Assembly (NCBI RefSeq): GCF_027579695.1
Contig: NC_083587.1
Coordinates: forward strand, 52,827,021 to 52,891,020
Origin: Neoarius graeffei
Lineage: Eukaryota > Chordata > Actinopteri > Siluriformes > Ariidae
Length of the DNA stretch: 64,000 nt
Direction of reading: 5' to 3'
A model generated the notes under the pieces. It was not told where the DNA came from. It did no database searches and saw only the letters and a list, made by a program, of their open reading frames with translations. The position numbers were made by a program, and so were the translations under genes. Shown in pieces: positions 10,884 to 22,760 of the stretch (positions within the stretch are counted from its first letter, which is position 1; every line of letters starts with the position of its first letter).

Positions 10884-12477
10884 CAGTGGTGCTTGAAAGT
10901 TTGTGAACCCTTTAGAATTTTCTATATTTCTGCATAAATATGACCGAAAACATCATCAGATTTTCACACAAGTCCTAAAAGTAGATAAAGAGAACCCAGT
11001 TAAACAAATGAGACAAAAATATTATACTTGGTCATTTACTTATTGAGGAAAATGATCCAATATTACATATCTGTGAGTGGCAAAAGTATGTGAACCTCTA
11101 GGATTAGCAGTTAATTTGAAGGTGAAATTAGAGTCAGGTGTTTTCAATCAATGGGATGACAATCAGGTGTGAGTGGGCACCCTGTTTTATTTAAAGAACA
11201 GGGATCTATCAAAGTCTGATCTTCACAACACATGTTTGTGGAAGTGTATCATGCCACGAACAAAGGAGATTTCTGAGGACCTCAGAAAAAGCGTTGTTGA
11301 TGCTCATCAGGCTGGAAAAGGTTACAAAACCATCTCTAAAGAGTTTGGACTCCACCAATCCACAGTCAGACACATTGTGAACAAATGGAGGAAATTCAAG
11401 ACCATTGTTACCCTCCCCAGGCATGGTCGACCAACAAAGATCACTCCAAGAGTAAAGCATGTAATAGTCGGCGAGGTCACAAAGGACCCCAGGGTAACTT
11501 CTAAGCAACTGAAGGCCTCTCTCACATTGGCTAATGTTCATGAGTCCACCATCAGGAGAACACTGAACAACAATGATGTGCATGGCAGGGTTGCAAGGAG
11601 AAAGTCACTGCTCTCCAAAAAGAACATTGCTGCTCGTCTGTAGTTTGCTAAAGATCACGTGGACAAGCCAGAAGGCTATTGAAAATGTTTTGTGGACAGA
11701 TGAGACCAAAATAGAACTTTTTGGTTTAAATGAGAAGCGTTATGTTTGGAGAAAGGAAAAACACTGCATTCCAGCATAAGAACCTTATGCCATCTGTGAA
11801 ACATGGTGGTGGTAGTATCATGGTTTGGGCCTGTTTTGCTGCATCTGGGCCAGGACGGCTTGCCATCATTGATGGAACAATGAATTCTGAATTATAGCAG
11901 CGAATTCTAAAGGAAAATGTCAGGACATCTGTCCATCTCAAGAGAAGGTGGGTCATGCAGCAAGACAACGACCCTAAGCACACAAGTCATTCTACCAAAG
12001 AATGGTTAAAGAAGAATAAAGTTAATGTTTTGGAATGGCCAAGTCAAAGTCCTGACCTTAATCCAATCAAAATATTGTGGAAGGACCTGAAGCGAGCAGT
12101 TCATGTGAGGAAACCCACCAACATCCCAGAGTTGAAGCTGTTCTGTACGGAGGAATGGGCTAAAATTCCTCCAAGCCGGTGTGCAGGACTGATCAACAGT
12201 TACCGCAAACGTTTAGTTGCAGTTATTGCTGCACAAGGAGGTCACACCAGATACTGAAAGCAAAGGTTCACATACTTTTGCCACGCACAGATATGTAATA
12301 TTGGATCATTTTCCTCAATAAATAAATGACCAAGTATAATATTTTTGCCTCATTTGTTTGACTGGGTTCTCTTTATCTACTTTTAGGACTTGTGTGAAAA
12401 TCTGATGTTGTTTTCGGTCATATTTATGCAGAAATATAGAAAATTCTAAAGGGTTCACAAACTTTCAAGCACCACTG
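10884..12477 (+). mobile_element. Tc1-like element, near full length, defective
   Basis: The ends CAGTGGTGCTTGAAAGTTTG and its complement lie inside TA duplications (10882-10883, 12478-12479). The inverted repeats extend about 200 bp (to the GTGAGTGGCAAAAGTATGTG block). The 1594-bp length is typical of Tc1-like transposons. Two related copies are at 28673-30277 and 52705-54290. Confidence 0.95.
11251..12257 (+). pseudogene. Tc1-like transposase (DD34E), inactivated
   Basis: The frame begins MPRTKEISEDLRKSVVDAH at 11251, with the paired helix-turn-helix DNA-binding region (STVRHIVNKW) and a conserved arginine/proline-rich hook. It is broken by a TAG at 11641, where the sister copy has glutamine, and by a small deletion near 11680. 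The catalytic region follows in pieces: first Asp in WTDETKIELFGLN, the KHGGGSIMVWACF strand, a stop at 11896, second Asp in QQDNDPKHTS (about 11958). The expected glutamate of PDLNPIE is a lysine (PDLNPIKILW, about 12055). The C-terminus AAQGGHTRY ends at 12257. Stops, indel and the lost catalytic residue make it inactive. Confidence 0.92.
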
Positions 12478-12479
12478 TA

Positions 12480-13054
12480 TATACAGAATATGCAATAAAT
12501 GTTATTTGTAAGGTGTTAGGTCGGGAACGGCTAAACGCACAGAGAAACCTATAAAGCACTGCAATGCAGTAAATAGAGCTGGAGTGAATGAAAGAGGGAA
12601 AAAAAAAGAGAGAGGGGGGATGAAACTAGACCATGAAACTGTGCTACACCAAGCTGCTGTAGTGTTCAACATATTGATCTTTAACTAATGTTGTGCAGTT
12701 GTTGTTAACACATGAAAAACTTGTTTATATTCCAAAAACAGCATTTCCTGTTGTGCTTTATTCCATTTACACCACACTTTGCCAACTGGTATTTTTTGTG
12801 AATTAACTAATGATGTATTTATGTACAATTTTTATCCATTTACAGTTACATTAATGTTATGGAACATCACTGAAACACATCTGTTTCTGTTATTACTTAC
12901 ATTCAAGCAATTGTAACCTCTCTTGAAGTTAATAAGATTAAAAAAAAAAAGTAGCTTGTCCTGGTATTGAGAAACTTCAAAGCGTCCTCAAGAGAAAACT
13001 TTCCCATGGCGGAAAACCTCAAAGTGTCACTTTGGACTGCTACGAAGTACTGGC
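12480..13054. other. Spacer, no gene seen
   Basis: AT-rich sequence with a short GA/G-rich run near 12600. No coding signal. Confidence 0.35.
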
Positions 13055-13065
13055 ACTGGAGACTC

Positions 13066-13441
13066 ATCTCCCATCTCATTATCTCTAGCCGCTTTATCCT
13101 GTTCTACAGGGTCGCAGGCGAGCTGGAGCCTATCCCAGCTGACTACGGGCGAAAGGCGGGGTACACCCTGGACAAGTCGCCAGGTCATCACAGGGCTGAC
13201 ACATAGACACAGACAACCATTCACACTCACATTCACACCTACGGTCAATTTAGAGTCACCAGTTAACCTAACCTGCATGTCTTTGGACTGTGGGGGAAAC
13301 CGGAGCACCCGGAGGAAACCCACGCGGACACGGGGAGAACATGCAAACTCCGCACAGAAAGGCCCTCGCCGGCCCCGGGGCTCGAACCCGGACCTTCTTG
13401 CTGTGAGGCGACAGCGCTAACCACTACACCACCGTGCTGCC
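13066..13441 (-). mobile_element. Mermaid-type SINE, full length
   Basis: Minus-strand copy. The flanking repeat ACTGGAGACTC / ACTGGCGACTC (13055-13065, 13442-13452) has one mismatch. Confidence 0.88.
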
Positions 13442-13509
13442 ACTGGCGACTCCTTCCAAAATAAACATCTCCTCAAGGGAAGGGTCAATAAGTAAACTGC
13501 TACCACTAA

Positions 13510-14006
13510 GACTACGTTCAGACTGCACCCTGAAACGACCCATATCCGATTTTTTTGCCCATCTGCGACCTGTATCCGATTTGTTATTGACAATCTGAAC
13601 GACACAGATCCAATTTTTTTCACATGCGACCCAGGACGCTTGGATATGTGGTCCTAATTCCGATGCATATCCGTTATTTTCACATGCGACTGCAGTCTGA
13701 CCGGACAGGTCGCATTCATGCAACCTACACGTCATCAACAAGGGACAAACGTCACTATTCTGCGTTGGCTAATCCCGCCTCTTTGGTGGAAACTTGAAGA
13801 GTGCGCTTTTTTTTGTTTACGTATTACGTAGATGTGCTTATTACGTGTCAATTTGCGCATGCGGGACACTTTTGGGTTGTTTTCTGTTCATATTGGAGAT
13901 CGCATACAAGTCTCATATAATTGGTAATGTGAACGGCCTAACAAAAAAAATCGGATTTCACAACAAATCAGATATGGGTCGTTTCAGGTTGCAGTCTGAA
14001 GGTAGT
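13510..14006. mobile_element. TIR MITE, hAT-like
   Basis: The left arm ACTACGTTCAGACTGCACCC and the complement of the right end (ACTACCTTCAGACTGCAACC) continue as a pair through TGAAACGACCCATATCCGATTT. The arms are about 55 bp. No coding sequence was seen and no exact target duplication was found. Confidence 0.7.
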
Positions 14007-14106
14007 GTAAATGTAAAACCTTGCAAGTGGAATTACTTTTAAAAATCAACACCTCCTTTTTCTAATCAGAATCAAGCATTGAGCAGAGCTGTGGCATAAT
14101 CTAAAT

Positions 14107-14609
14107 TATTATACATCCAGGACACTTTTTCGATGGAATTAAAAAAAATAAAAAATAAAAATGTAGGCCTATTCTATTCCCTTCTAGCAGGTTTCATTCA
14201 TTTGGTTTGATAGCATGCGATATTGTTCGCATATTGCTTATTCTACGTGTATTACGTCACTCTACCCAATGGAGAATGAGCATTGAATATGGTTTACGAT
14301 ATTGCATGGTTGTCAAGACATGACATCACACGTCGGAGATGTAAAACTTCCGCGCTAGCGACCGACTGTGAGAATCTGTAAACAGACATGGCTGCCAGGT
14401 TTGCTTCGTTAAATACGGAAGATTTTGAGAGAATTTTGAAAGAGAAAGACGTGTTGAACACCAGAAAGGAATGTGTATGTATAATAGTAATAACAACAAT
14501 GGCTTTTTTCCATGATTTATCAGATATATTCCATTCAGCTAGCATGATATCGAACTTGTCTACGACTCATTCAATATCATGTTAGTTGAATGGAATATAT
14601 CTGATATAC
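14107..14609 (+). mobile_element. Hairpin-ended KIAA1958-like element, copy 2
   Basis: This continuous copy serves as reference for the family. It has a noncoding left part, an ATG exon at 14388 encoding [20 protein letters not shown] followed by DVLNTRKE, and a terminal hairpin at about 14519-14608 (stems TATCAGATATATTCCATTCA and its near-complement). The protein piece resembles the start of fish KIAA1958-like (DUF3504, Crypton-derived recombinase) proteins. That assignment is from memory. Confidence 0.55.
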
Positions 14610-14649
14610 CACTCGATATTATTTAAAGATTGCATTTACTGTCAGACTG

Positions 14650-14996
14650 GGTGGCACGGTGGTGTAGTGGTGAGCGCTGTCACCTCACAGCAACAAGGTT
14701 CTGGGTTTGAGCCCCGTGGCCGGCGAGGGCCTTTCTGTGCGGAGTTTGCATGTTCTCCCCGTGTCTGCGTGGGTTTCCTCCGGGTGCTCCGGTTTCCCCC
14801 ACAGTCCAAAGACATGCAGGTTAGGTTAACTGGTGGCTCCAACTTGACCATAGATGTGAATGTGAACGGTTGTTTGTATGTGTCAGCGACTTGTCCAGAG
14901 TGTACCCTGCCTCTCGCCCATAGGTCAGCTGGGATAGGCTCCAGCTTCCCCATGACCCTGCACAGGATAAGCGGTTAAGGATAATGGATGGATGGA
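14650..14996 (+). mobile_element. Mermaid-type SINE, variant subfamily
   Basis: The 3' end differs from the other copies (GGATAAGCGGTTAAGGATAA then GGATGGATGGA). The flanking 15-bp repeat TTTACTGTCAG(A/G)CTG is at 14635-14649 and 14997-15011. It is inserted just past the hairpin element. Confidence 0.88.
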
Positions 14997-15011
14997 TTTA
15001 CTGTCAGGCTG

Positions 15012-16287
15012 TGACAGAGCATTGTTTTGAACCGAGTCTGTGCATCATTAACCCTGAAAACACGATCCTGTATCCAATACTGATCCAAACGATCTAATCA
15101 CTACACTGAAGGCATGCAGGCCCCATTCGGAGGTATTAAATGTCTCAGAAACCCGGCTGTATTGATCAGCTTCAACACCCAATCCAGACAGTCAAGGTTG
15201 CACAAGGGTGAAGCGAGCGAGTGCATGCAACAACAAACTCAGGACTGGTTAATAACCAACTCTTCTCTTTTAACAGTCCAGAGTTTAATCTGTCGAAGGT
15301 TGTGAACACGGTCATGGTCTTTTCATAAATTTATAACCCTGTTTAACTGTTGAGTCGTTTCCCAAAAGCACTCAAGCAGAAAACAAACAACTGTTCAGTG
15401 TGATGCTCGCTTTCCCACTTAAGAACGCTCGCTCTACCAGTGATGATGATGACAGGACTTTGCCTCCTTCTGTTTCTCAGTAACGAGTGCATTGTTGTTG
15501 TTATTTTAAGACAAACGAGTGGTAAGGAGATGACTTTATCTCTGCTATAATATACTAAGTGATGATAATAACTTCAGAAAATTACATGTAAACTATAACT
15601 GGATAAAAAGTAGGGTGCGTCATTCCTAAATTAACTTTAAAAAAACTAAATCGTTGACCAAGTGCTTGGGTCTATGGCGTTTTTGGAAGTTGAGGATTTT
15701 ACTTTTAATTTTACTGTTTGGTAGCCTTCCGTCCTTCCTAAAGCTGCCATGAGTTAGCTATAATTAATGCCTCTGAAACAAGAACATGTATTAGATTTAT
15801 ATGCTTATAAATGAAGTAATAAATGTATGGAAGAAATCCATGAGTCACACAGCCATGTGCAAATGTGCACCACATTTTGAGGTTGTGCCTCACATGCTGT
15901 CCTGTGCCACATAAAACAAGCAGGCCTACATGTCCGCCTTTCCTTTTCACGCAAAAAAACACGACTTCTCCAGATGTGAGGCGGGCAGCCGACTCGCTCC
16001 TCCACCCTATAAAAAGAGAGTCCTGAGAGAGAGAGAGAGAGAGAGAGAGTGTGTGTAACTGCAGATGAGGGAAAGTTACTCAGGAAGGACTGAACAACAT
16101 GAGCACAGTCTTTTATTCACTGCTGTGGTGGTTTAATTTGCTGTAAAGAGATAAGATTCACTCTATTACAAGCCTGTTTTGGTCCAACTTTACTCATCTT
16201 ACTGTGCAGAAAAGAAATGAAAACCGCTGGTACTTTTAAAAAAAATTACTTGAACCGATTTGCAACACGCACTGTCCAAGAAGCACA
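15012..16287. other. Unique spacer
   Basis: No gene recognised. A (GA)n run is at 16027-16048, preceded by CCTATAAAAAGAG at about 16006, which resembles a TATA element, but no exon follows. The sequence looks single-copy within the window. Confidence 0.4.
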
Positions 16288-16650
16288 CTATAGCTCAGAC
16301 CTGGGCATTTTACGGACCGCGGGCCACATCCGGCCCTTTGGTTCATTCTGACCGGCCCGCGTAAGGTTAATTAGAAATTACAAAATAAACGTATTTTCTA
16401 ATTTTACCCCATGCATGGACTGGATGTGCATTGCTTTTATTTTGAAGTTGTGTTCAACAAAATCGCAATGCGCGCGACATGAACATGACATGAAACCCCA
16501 CGAAACCTAATCCCGCGATAACTACTTCCGTAATTTGCCCAGACCAACCACAAACTTGTACGTCATCCTTCAAACGGTCCAGCCAATCACATAGTGTGAC
16601 GTCACCAGCAGGCGCCGGAGCCCGAGCCGATCTGTAGATCTGATTCCTAC

Positions 16651-17703
16651 TTTTTGGTGAATAATCTCATTATTTTTACAAAATATTACATACACAAGTG
16701 TCGATATGCCAAATCCCCCCCTTCATGGCCTGCTCTTAAAGGAACAGTCCACCGTACTTCCATAATGAAATATGCCCTTATCTGAATTGAGACGAGCTGC
16801 TCCGTACCTCTCCGAGCTTTGCGCGATCTCCCAGTCAGTCAGACGCGCTGTCACTCATGTTAGCAATGTAGCTAGGCTCAGCATGGCCAATGGTATTTTT
16901 TGGGGCTGTAGTTAGATGCGACCAAACTCTTCCGCGTTTTTCCTGTTTACATAGGTTTATATGACCAGTGATATGAAACAAGTTCAGTTACACAAATTGA
17001 AACGTAGCGATTTTCTATGCTATGGAAAGTCCGCACTATAATGACAGGCGTACTAACACCTTCTGCGCGCTTCGGCAGCGCATTGATACGGAGCTCAGAT
17101 ATCAATGCGCTGTCGAAGCGCGCAGAAGGTGTTAGTACGCCTGTCATTATAGTGCGGACTTTCCATAGCATAGAAAATCGCTACGTTTCAATTTGTGTAA
17201 CTGAACTTGTTTCATATCACTGGTCATATAAACCTATGTAAACAGGAAAAACGCGGAAGAGTTTGGTCGCATCTAACTACAGCCCCAAAAAATACCATTG
17301 GCCATACTGAGCCTAGCTACATTGCTAACAGGAGTGACAGCGCGTCTGACTGACTGGGAGGTCGCGCAAAGCTCGGAGAGGTACGGAGCAGCTCGTCTCA
17401 ATTCAGATAAGAGCATATTTCATTATGGAAATACGGTGGACTGTTCCTTTAAGAATGAATTGTCCTTGTTACAAAAATGTCTGAAATATATAAACAATCC
17501 CCATGCAAATATACTGTACACATTCATAGCAGAAGTTAACCCTTCATAAACCCCCTTTTTTTGTCGTTTTTTTCCATTTTACATATATTGTATATATATG
17601 TATTTGATAAGTTTTCTTTTTAGATTATATTTTCAGAGGAGGTGTGATTTTATGTTGTAATATAAAATAATTCTGTTTATGTTTGAATTTAATAATAAAA
17701 AAA
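16651..17703 (+). mobile_element. A-tailed retroposon insertion inside the hAT
   Basis: It is bounded by an exact 15-bp direct repeat AGATCTGATTCCTAC (16636-16650 and 17704-17718) and ends in AATAATAAAAAAA. A long duplication plus A-tail is the mark of LINE-driven insertion. It contains the TTAA foldback at 16740-17448. The parent sequence is not recognised. Confidence 0.75.
16740..17448. mobile_element. 709-bp foldback (near-perfect palindrome) flanked by TTAA
   Basis: The ends are AGGAACAGTCCACCGTACTT and its complement. TTAA flanks both sides (16736-16739, 17449-17452). The arms are about 345 bp each, nearly identical, and meet at about 17094 with a loop of roughly 10 bp (around CGGAGCTCAG). 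The same 74-residue frame is therefore open on both strands; it is a mirror artefact. Confidence 0.92.
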
Positions 17704-17721
17704 AGATCTGATTCCTACACC

Positions 17722-17832
17722 GAATCGACTGATGATCATCTGTCAGCTGTGCTTCGCATCTCCACCTCAGACATTCAACCTGACTCTGATGCACTCGTTA
17801 AAGACCAACAGAGACTAGATTTCTCTCACTGA
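17722..17832 (+). pseudogene. hAT transposase C-terminal remnant
   Basis: The frame ends with LRISTSDIQPDSDALVK then QQRLDFSH and a stop. This is the typical C-terminus of hAT/GTF2IRD2-like transposases (just after the dimerisation domain). Only about 36 residues remain. Confidence 0.6.
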
Positions 17833-18252
17833 ACAAAGAAAAAACTGAAAAACACCAAATGAGGTGATCAGACTACAAATGTGGGCATCATTATTATAAT
17901 ATGATGTATCTTGCTTGATATTTGGAGTAGAAAGACAATATTGTGATGCCTTTATTGTGTTTTGGGGTGAATGTGACTGAAAAAAAAAAGGTACAAACGT
18001 TCACATTTTGTTAACCATTGTTTTGGGAAATTTGATTGAATAAATGACATTTTTTGTAAGGCAACCTTGTTTTTTCCATACTCTTACCAGTCTTAGCAGC
18101 TTGTAAAAACAGTGTTATTTACTGCTTTATATAAAGAAATATAATTAATATTATGCAGAATTTAGTTCAGCCTTTTGGTCCGGCCCTCCACAAAATTTTC
18201 CGTTTCTCATGTGGCCCCATGGAAAAAATAATTGCCCACCCCTGCTATAGCT

Positions 18253-19200
18253 TATTAAAAAATAGGTACCCTAAGGGTACATGTGGCTACTGCGTATAAA
18301 TAAAATAGTTTTCTGATCCCATGTCCATACAGTAAATATAGCATATATACATGTTATCAATTATACTCACCTCATGTCTTGCAAGCATCAGCAAGCTGCG
18401 AGCAGCATCAGGGCTCGGAGTATTTAGTTTACTGTGTTTTGTTCCAAATACAGTGCTGTGAACTTTATCCATTTTCAAAATCGTAAGAAAGCACTCGTTC
18501 ATGAATTGTCTTCGAAGCATTATTTAGTACTAATGAGCACATTTTGTTTCATAAGTGTAGTGTAAAGACTCTAAAATTTAAAAAAAATTAAAGCGAATAG
18601 CAGAAGTTTGATATTGGCTTTTCAATATATCTGCCGAAAAGCTAAAACACCTTACAAAACCTTTCATTTGACCTTTCAGAAGGACCAAACAAAAGCTGTG
18701 ATAATCCATCAAAAGGTAAATTTTCTTAAAATAAACACCACTTGCTTGATATCGAACCAGTAGCCTTGGCAAACCACGAAGTGAATTTCGTTTATCTTTT
18801 TATCTGCCGATTATCTTCCGATACTACGAAGTTATAACGAGGTTTCTCTTATTTCGTTTCTGGTTCCGAAGCTTATCAAGAAGTAGAACGGGTAATCGAA
18901 CTTGATCAGGATAAGTGGTGATTGGTTATGAAGTTTCGCTATTGTTACACTCATTCTTATAACACGATGACATAGCGGCTTCGCCACTCGTTCTTGTGTA
19001 CCTTTGATAACGCGAGATCAATGGTTCATATCGCAAGATCATGATTTGCCCTTCTGGTGATTGTAATGCTTACGCGTATGCGCAGTGCGCTATGGTTACA
19101 CTCATTCTTACAACACGATGACATAGTGGCTATTGCCTCGCTTTGCCTCTATGAGGCAGTAGCCATAAAAGGAAAACAGCGTTTCCAGACTCCATTAAGC
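18253..19200. other. Spacer with an internally repeated motif
   Basis: No gene. The phrase TTACACTCATTCTTA(T/C)AACACGATGACATAG occurs twice (about 18948 and 19097), suggesting an old dispersed repeat. Confidence 0.35.
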
Positions 19201-19204
19201 ATCC

Positions 19205-19577
19205 TTATTGAAAAAGAAACCTTTGTCACATGCACACTTCAAGCACAGTGAGATTCATCCTGCATTTAACCCATCTGAAGCTGTGAACACACACACACAC
19301 ACACACACACAGAGCAGTGGGCAGCCACACTACAGCACCCGGGGAGCAGTCAGGGGTTAGGCACCTTGCTCAAGGGCATTTCAGCCCAAGGCCGCCCCAC
19401 GTTAACCTAACTGCATGTCTTTGGACTGTGGAGGAAACCGGAGCACCCGGAGGAAACCGACGCGGACACGGGGAGAACATGCAAACTCCGCACAGAAAGG
19501 CCCTCGTCGGCCACAGGGCTCGAACCCGGACCTTCTTGCTGTGAGGCGACAGCGCTAACCACTACACCACCGTGCCA
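19205..19577 (-). mobile_element. Composite SINE: Mermaid-type head with a different tail
   Basis: In minus orientation the head (19407-19577) is Mermaid-type with A and B boxes. The rest carries the GGTTAGGCACCTTGCTCAAG and CATTTAACCCATCTGAAGC blocks seen in the other SINE family at 31140-31440. A (CA)n run is at 19287-19310. It looks like a chimera of two SINE families or a distinct subfamily. Confidence 0.65.
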
Positions 19578-20064
19578 TATTTGTCTAATAAAACTAGTTA
19601 AAAGAAAAAACAACCAACAGTGTTGCCAGGAAAAGATTCGACGATTGCAAACACATTCAAATGATTTGCTAATCTTATGTTATAAATATTGCAATTATAA
19701 TTTTTCCAAATTTGAACCACATTTTTGATATCAGCATACAGTATGAGTAAGCACAAGAATAATGACGCAAGCACGCCAACACCACAATGCAACACACAAA
19801 GGGTTAAAGATGGAATAAATAAGGAATATAACACACACACACACACACACACGACAGGGCTGTGCTGTTATAGTAAATATAACCCACCCTGAAATGGATT
19901 ATTTTCCTATAACAGCATGTTCCAAAGTGTTCTTCATCTTTGCCAGTGGTTATAATTTTTAATTAGTTAATGAACGACACCGTGTACTTTTTCTTTTTTT
20001 AATCGTTTACAGTTAAAAGTTGTGGAATGACCGCAAGACGATTTTCGTTCCTGTTATCCCTTAT
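19578..20064. other. Spacer with (AC)n microsatellite
   Basis: A (CA)n run is at 19831-19850. Nothing else recognised. Confidence 0.5.
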
Positions 20065-20072
20065 GTTACAGC

Positions 20073-20906
20073 CAGGGCTTTGAACCAGAATTTTTTTCCT
20101 ATTGGTTCGTTCCGAACAGAAACGGAATTTTAATGTTTCCGGTTCTGGGTTCCACCATTAAATAGACGTTCCCGAACCGGTTAGAACAAAAAAATTTCGT
20201 TCCCGGAACGGTTAATTACGTTCCCTGTCAGCTGTTTAACAAATGGCTATAAAATTATGTCTCTGTCTCATCCAGTTTAAGCCAAATGTAGGCTAATTCT
20301 ATTACAACCTTCATTAAATAAGACAAGAAATAATTCAAAACAATTATTATTTCAAATGTTGGCGATTTGGATTCTCAGTATGTCTTCCCATCTACACAAA
20401 CAGAAAAAGTGCCAAAAATGAAAGATAATTCGTTTAGTGTGTTACCAAAGGCTAGTCAGGCCCTATGCATTGATAGGCTAACAGAGGTTAACATCATTTA
20501 ATGTTCGCGAGCCTCATTACCGTGGACAAATATATTGATATCGTATTTGAAATTGACGTTTTTGAATAACGATAGACTGCAATATTTACCTCTTATTTAA
20601 GATGTGGAGACGTGATAGTAGTCCACCCTCCCGCTCTCTCCATTCAGTCAGCAAACGTCACACAGGAAGTGAACCCCAGCGGGTCATAGAAACTTGCGCA
20701 GGAGAAGAATGACTTTTATTTGTAGGCTACGGAAACTTTGAGGAACAAAATCAAAACCGGTATTAACCGGTTACCATCATTTTTAATAAGCGTTTCTGTT
20801 CCGGAACATAAAAAATAATAAAGTTTCTGGTTTCGTTTCTGTTCCATGTGAAATAGAAAAAGTTCCCGGTTTTCGTTTTCGTTCCCTGAACCGGTTCAAA
20901 GCCCTG
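20073..20906 (-). mobile_element. Non-autonomous hAT, sister of the 7968 copy
   Basis: The ends are the same as at 7968-9306 but inverted. The exact 8-bp duplication GTTACAGC is at 20065-20072 and 20907-20914. It has an internal deletion, including the coding exon. Confidence 0.92.
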
Positions 20907-21088
20907 GTTACAGCACCTATAAAGAGTAGCTTCATTCAACACAGTCTCTTTTATTCATTCTATCTTTAGGTTCATAACATGTCCTGAGGAATTGAACATG
21001 GTAGAAAACTAAGGCTACATTCACACAGCAGGCAAAAGTGGCCCAAATCTGACTTCTTGTTCACACTACGTTTTCAATGTGACCTACA

Positions 21089-21560
21089 GTCGCTGGCCAC
21101 TTTATTAGGAACACCCAGCCACCTGCTGTTCGATGCGGTTATCCAAAATCAGCCAATCCTTTCCTCACGAGGTATCAAACCATGCAGATACAAATCAAGA
21201 GCTTCAGTTAATGTTCAAACATCAGAATGGGAAAAACTGTGATCTCAGAGTGTGACCTTCACTGTGGCATGGGTGTTGGTTTGAGCCTGATGGACTGGTT
21301 TGAGTATTTCAGAAAGTGCTGATCTCCTTCCTGGGGTTTTCACACACACACCAGTCTCTAGAGTTTACACAGAATGGTGCGAAAAACATCGACTGAGTGA
21401 GCGACAGTTCTGCGGGTGGAAACAAACATCTTGTTGATAAGAGAGGTCAGAGGAAAATGGCCAGATTGGTTCGAGGTGCCAGGAAGGATATAGTAACTCA
21501 TAACTCTTTACAACTGTGATGAGCAGAAAAGCATCTCACATTGGGTTCCACTCCTGCCAG
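21089..21560 (+). repeat. Old dispersed repeat with CTGGCCACTTTATTAGGAAC start
   Basis: The opening motif is widespread at the edge of old vertebrate LINE-related repeats. The downstream text (AACATCTTGTTGATAAGAGAGG, GTCAGAGGAAAATGGCCAGA) fits a decayed coding or untranslated region. Family assignment is uncertain. Confidence 0.45.
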
Positions 21561-21770
21561 CCAAGAACAGGAATCTTAGAATCAAGAACAAGTTCCTGTT
21601 AAATAGGTTGGCGAGTGTCTGAACAGATCACATGCCTAAACTGACCTGTACACGCAAAGCAACAACACATCACATGATGCATTCATGCTCACGGTACGTT
21701 ATTTGGCCATGGCATCTTCTTTGATTTGCATCCTTGGTTTGTTTAAATTTTGCTTTTAAACTTTTAACTT

Positions 21771-22143
21771 GGGCGGCACGGTGGTGTAGTGGTTAGCGCT
21801 GTCACCTCACAGCAAGAAGGTCCGGGTTCGAGCCCCAGGGCCGGCGAGGGCCTTTCTGTGTGGAGTTTGCATGTTCTCCCCGTGTCCGCGTGGGTTTCCT
21901 CCGGGTGCTCCGGTTTCCCCCACAGTCCAAAGACATGCAGGTTAGGTTAACTGGTGACTCTAAATTGACCGTAGGTGTGAATGTGAATGGTTGTCTGTGT
22001 CTATGTGTCAGCCCTGTGATGACCTGGCGACTTGTCCAGGGTGTACCCCGCCTTTCGCCCGTAGTCAGCTGGGATAGGCTCCAGCTTGCCTGCGACCCTG
22101 TAGAACAGGATAAAGCGGCTACAGATAATGAGATGAGAATGAG
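21771..22143 (+). mobile_element. Mermaid-type SINE, full length
   Basis: The exact 12-bp repeat AACTTTTAACTT is at 21759-21770 and 22144-22155. Confidence 0.9.
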
Positions 22144-22155
22144 AACTTTTAACTT

Positions 22156-22752
22156 TCCTTTAGAACTGCACTCAGGTTCTTATTATGACCATGTTCAGTC
22201 ATTTCTTTTGAGATTTTTTCAAACATGGAGTAGTTGTAATATATGCCTTCTAATTTTTCTCGTACAGCAAGATCATCCCAAATGATTATGAGGCTGTAAA
22301 CTCACTATCCCATCACTGAAATCCTCCATCTCTCCTTCCCAGTAACGGGAAATTACAGTGTTCTCCACGGGCACTTTTAGAGTGGCACACCACCACGTTA
22401 TAATTCTGGCCCGCCACCCTTCCCTTGGCCAAAAAGTAACTTCATCAGTATACACCAAATAAATCTTAAAGTATTCGCTTTATTATAATTTTGTAACTAT
22501 TTAACACGCAGAAGACCATTAAACGAATGCATACGGTGCTACCTGACATGGCCATGCAATACAAAAACATCTAGCCGGCTGCATACAGATTGAGGTCTAT
22601 CCCTGCATTACACTATACCGACACATAGTAACGCTGGAAGCTACAAGCTGCAGCTAGCCAGCAGCTAAATAACTTTGCGGGTTTTGTAGCGTTATTGTGC
22701 AACAGTTACGCTTATCTATCGTCTTTTCTGACCATACACAGTTACAGTAATC
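22156..22752. other. Spacer, no gene seen
   Basis: No coding or repeat signal was recognised. Confidence 0.35.
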
Positions 22753-22760
22753 ATATAACA

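Larger units (their letters stand above)
16296..18244 (+). mobile_element. hAT element with 8-bp target duplication, interior replaced by nested insertions
   Basis: The ends are CAGACCTGGGCATTTTACGG and TAATTGCCCACCCCTG. The exact duplication CTATAGCT is at 16288-16295 and 18245-18252. The interior holds a C-terminal transposase remnant (17722-17832) and an A-tailed insertion (16651-17703). Confidence 0.92.

Noticed and set aside
16947-17241. Two near-identical 74-residue frames on opposite strands
   Set aside because: They are mirror images created by the foldback palindrome.
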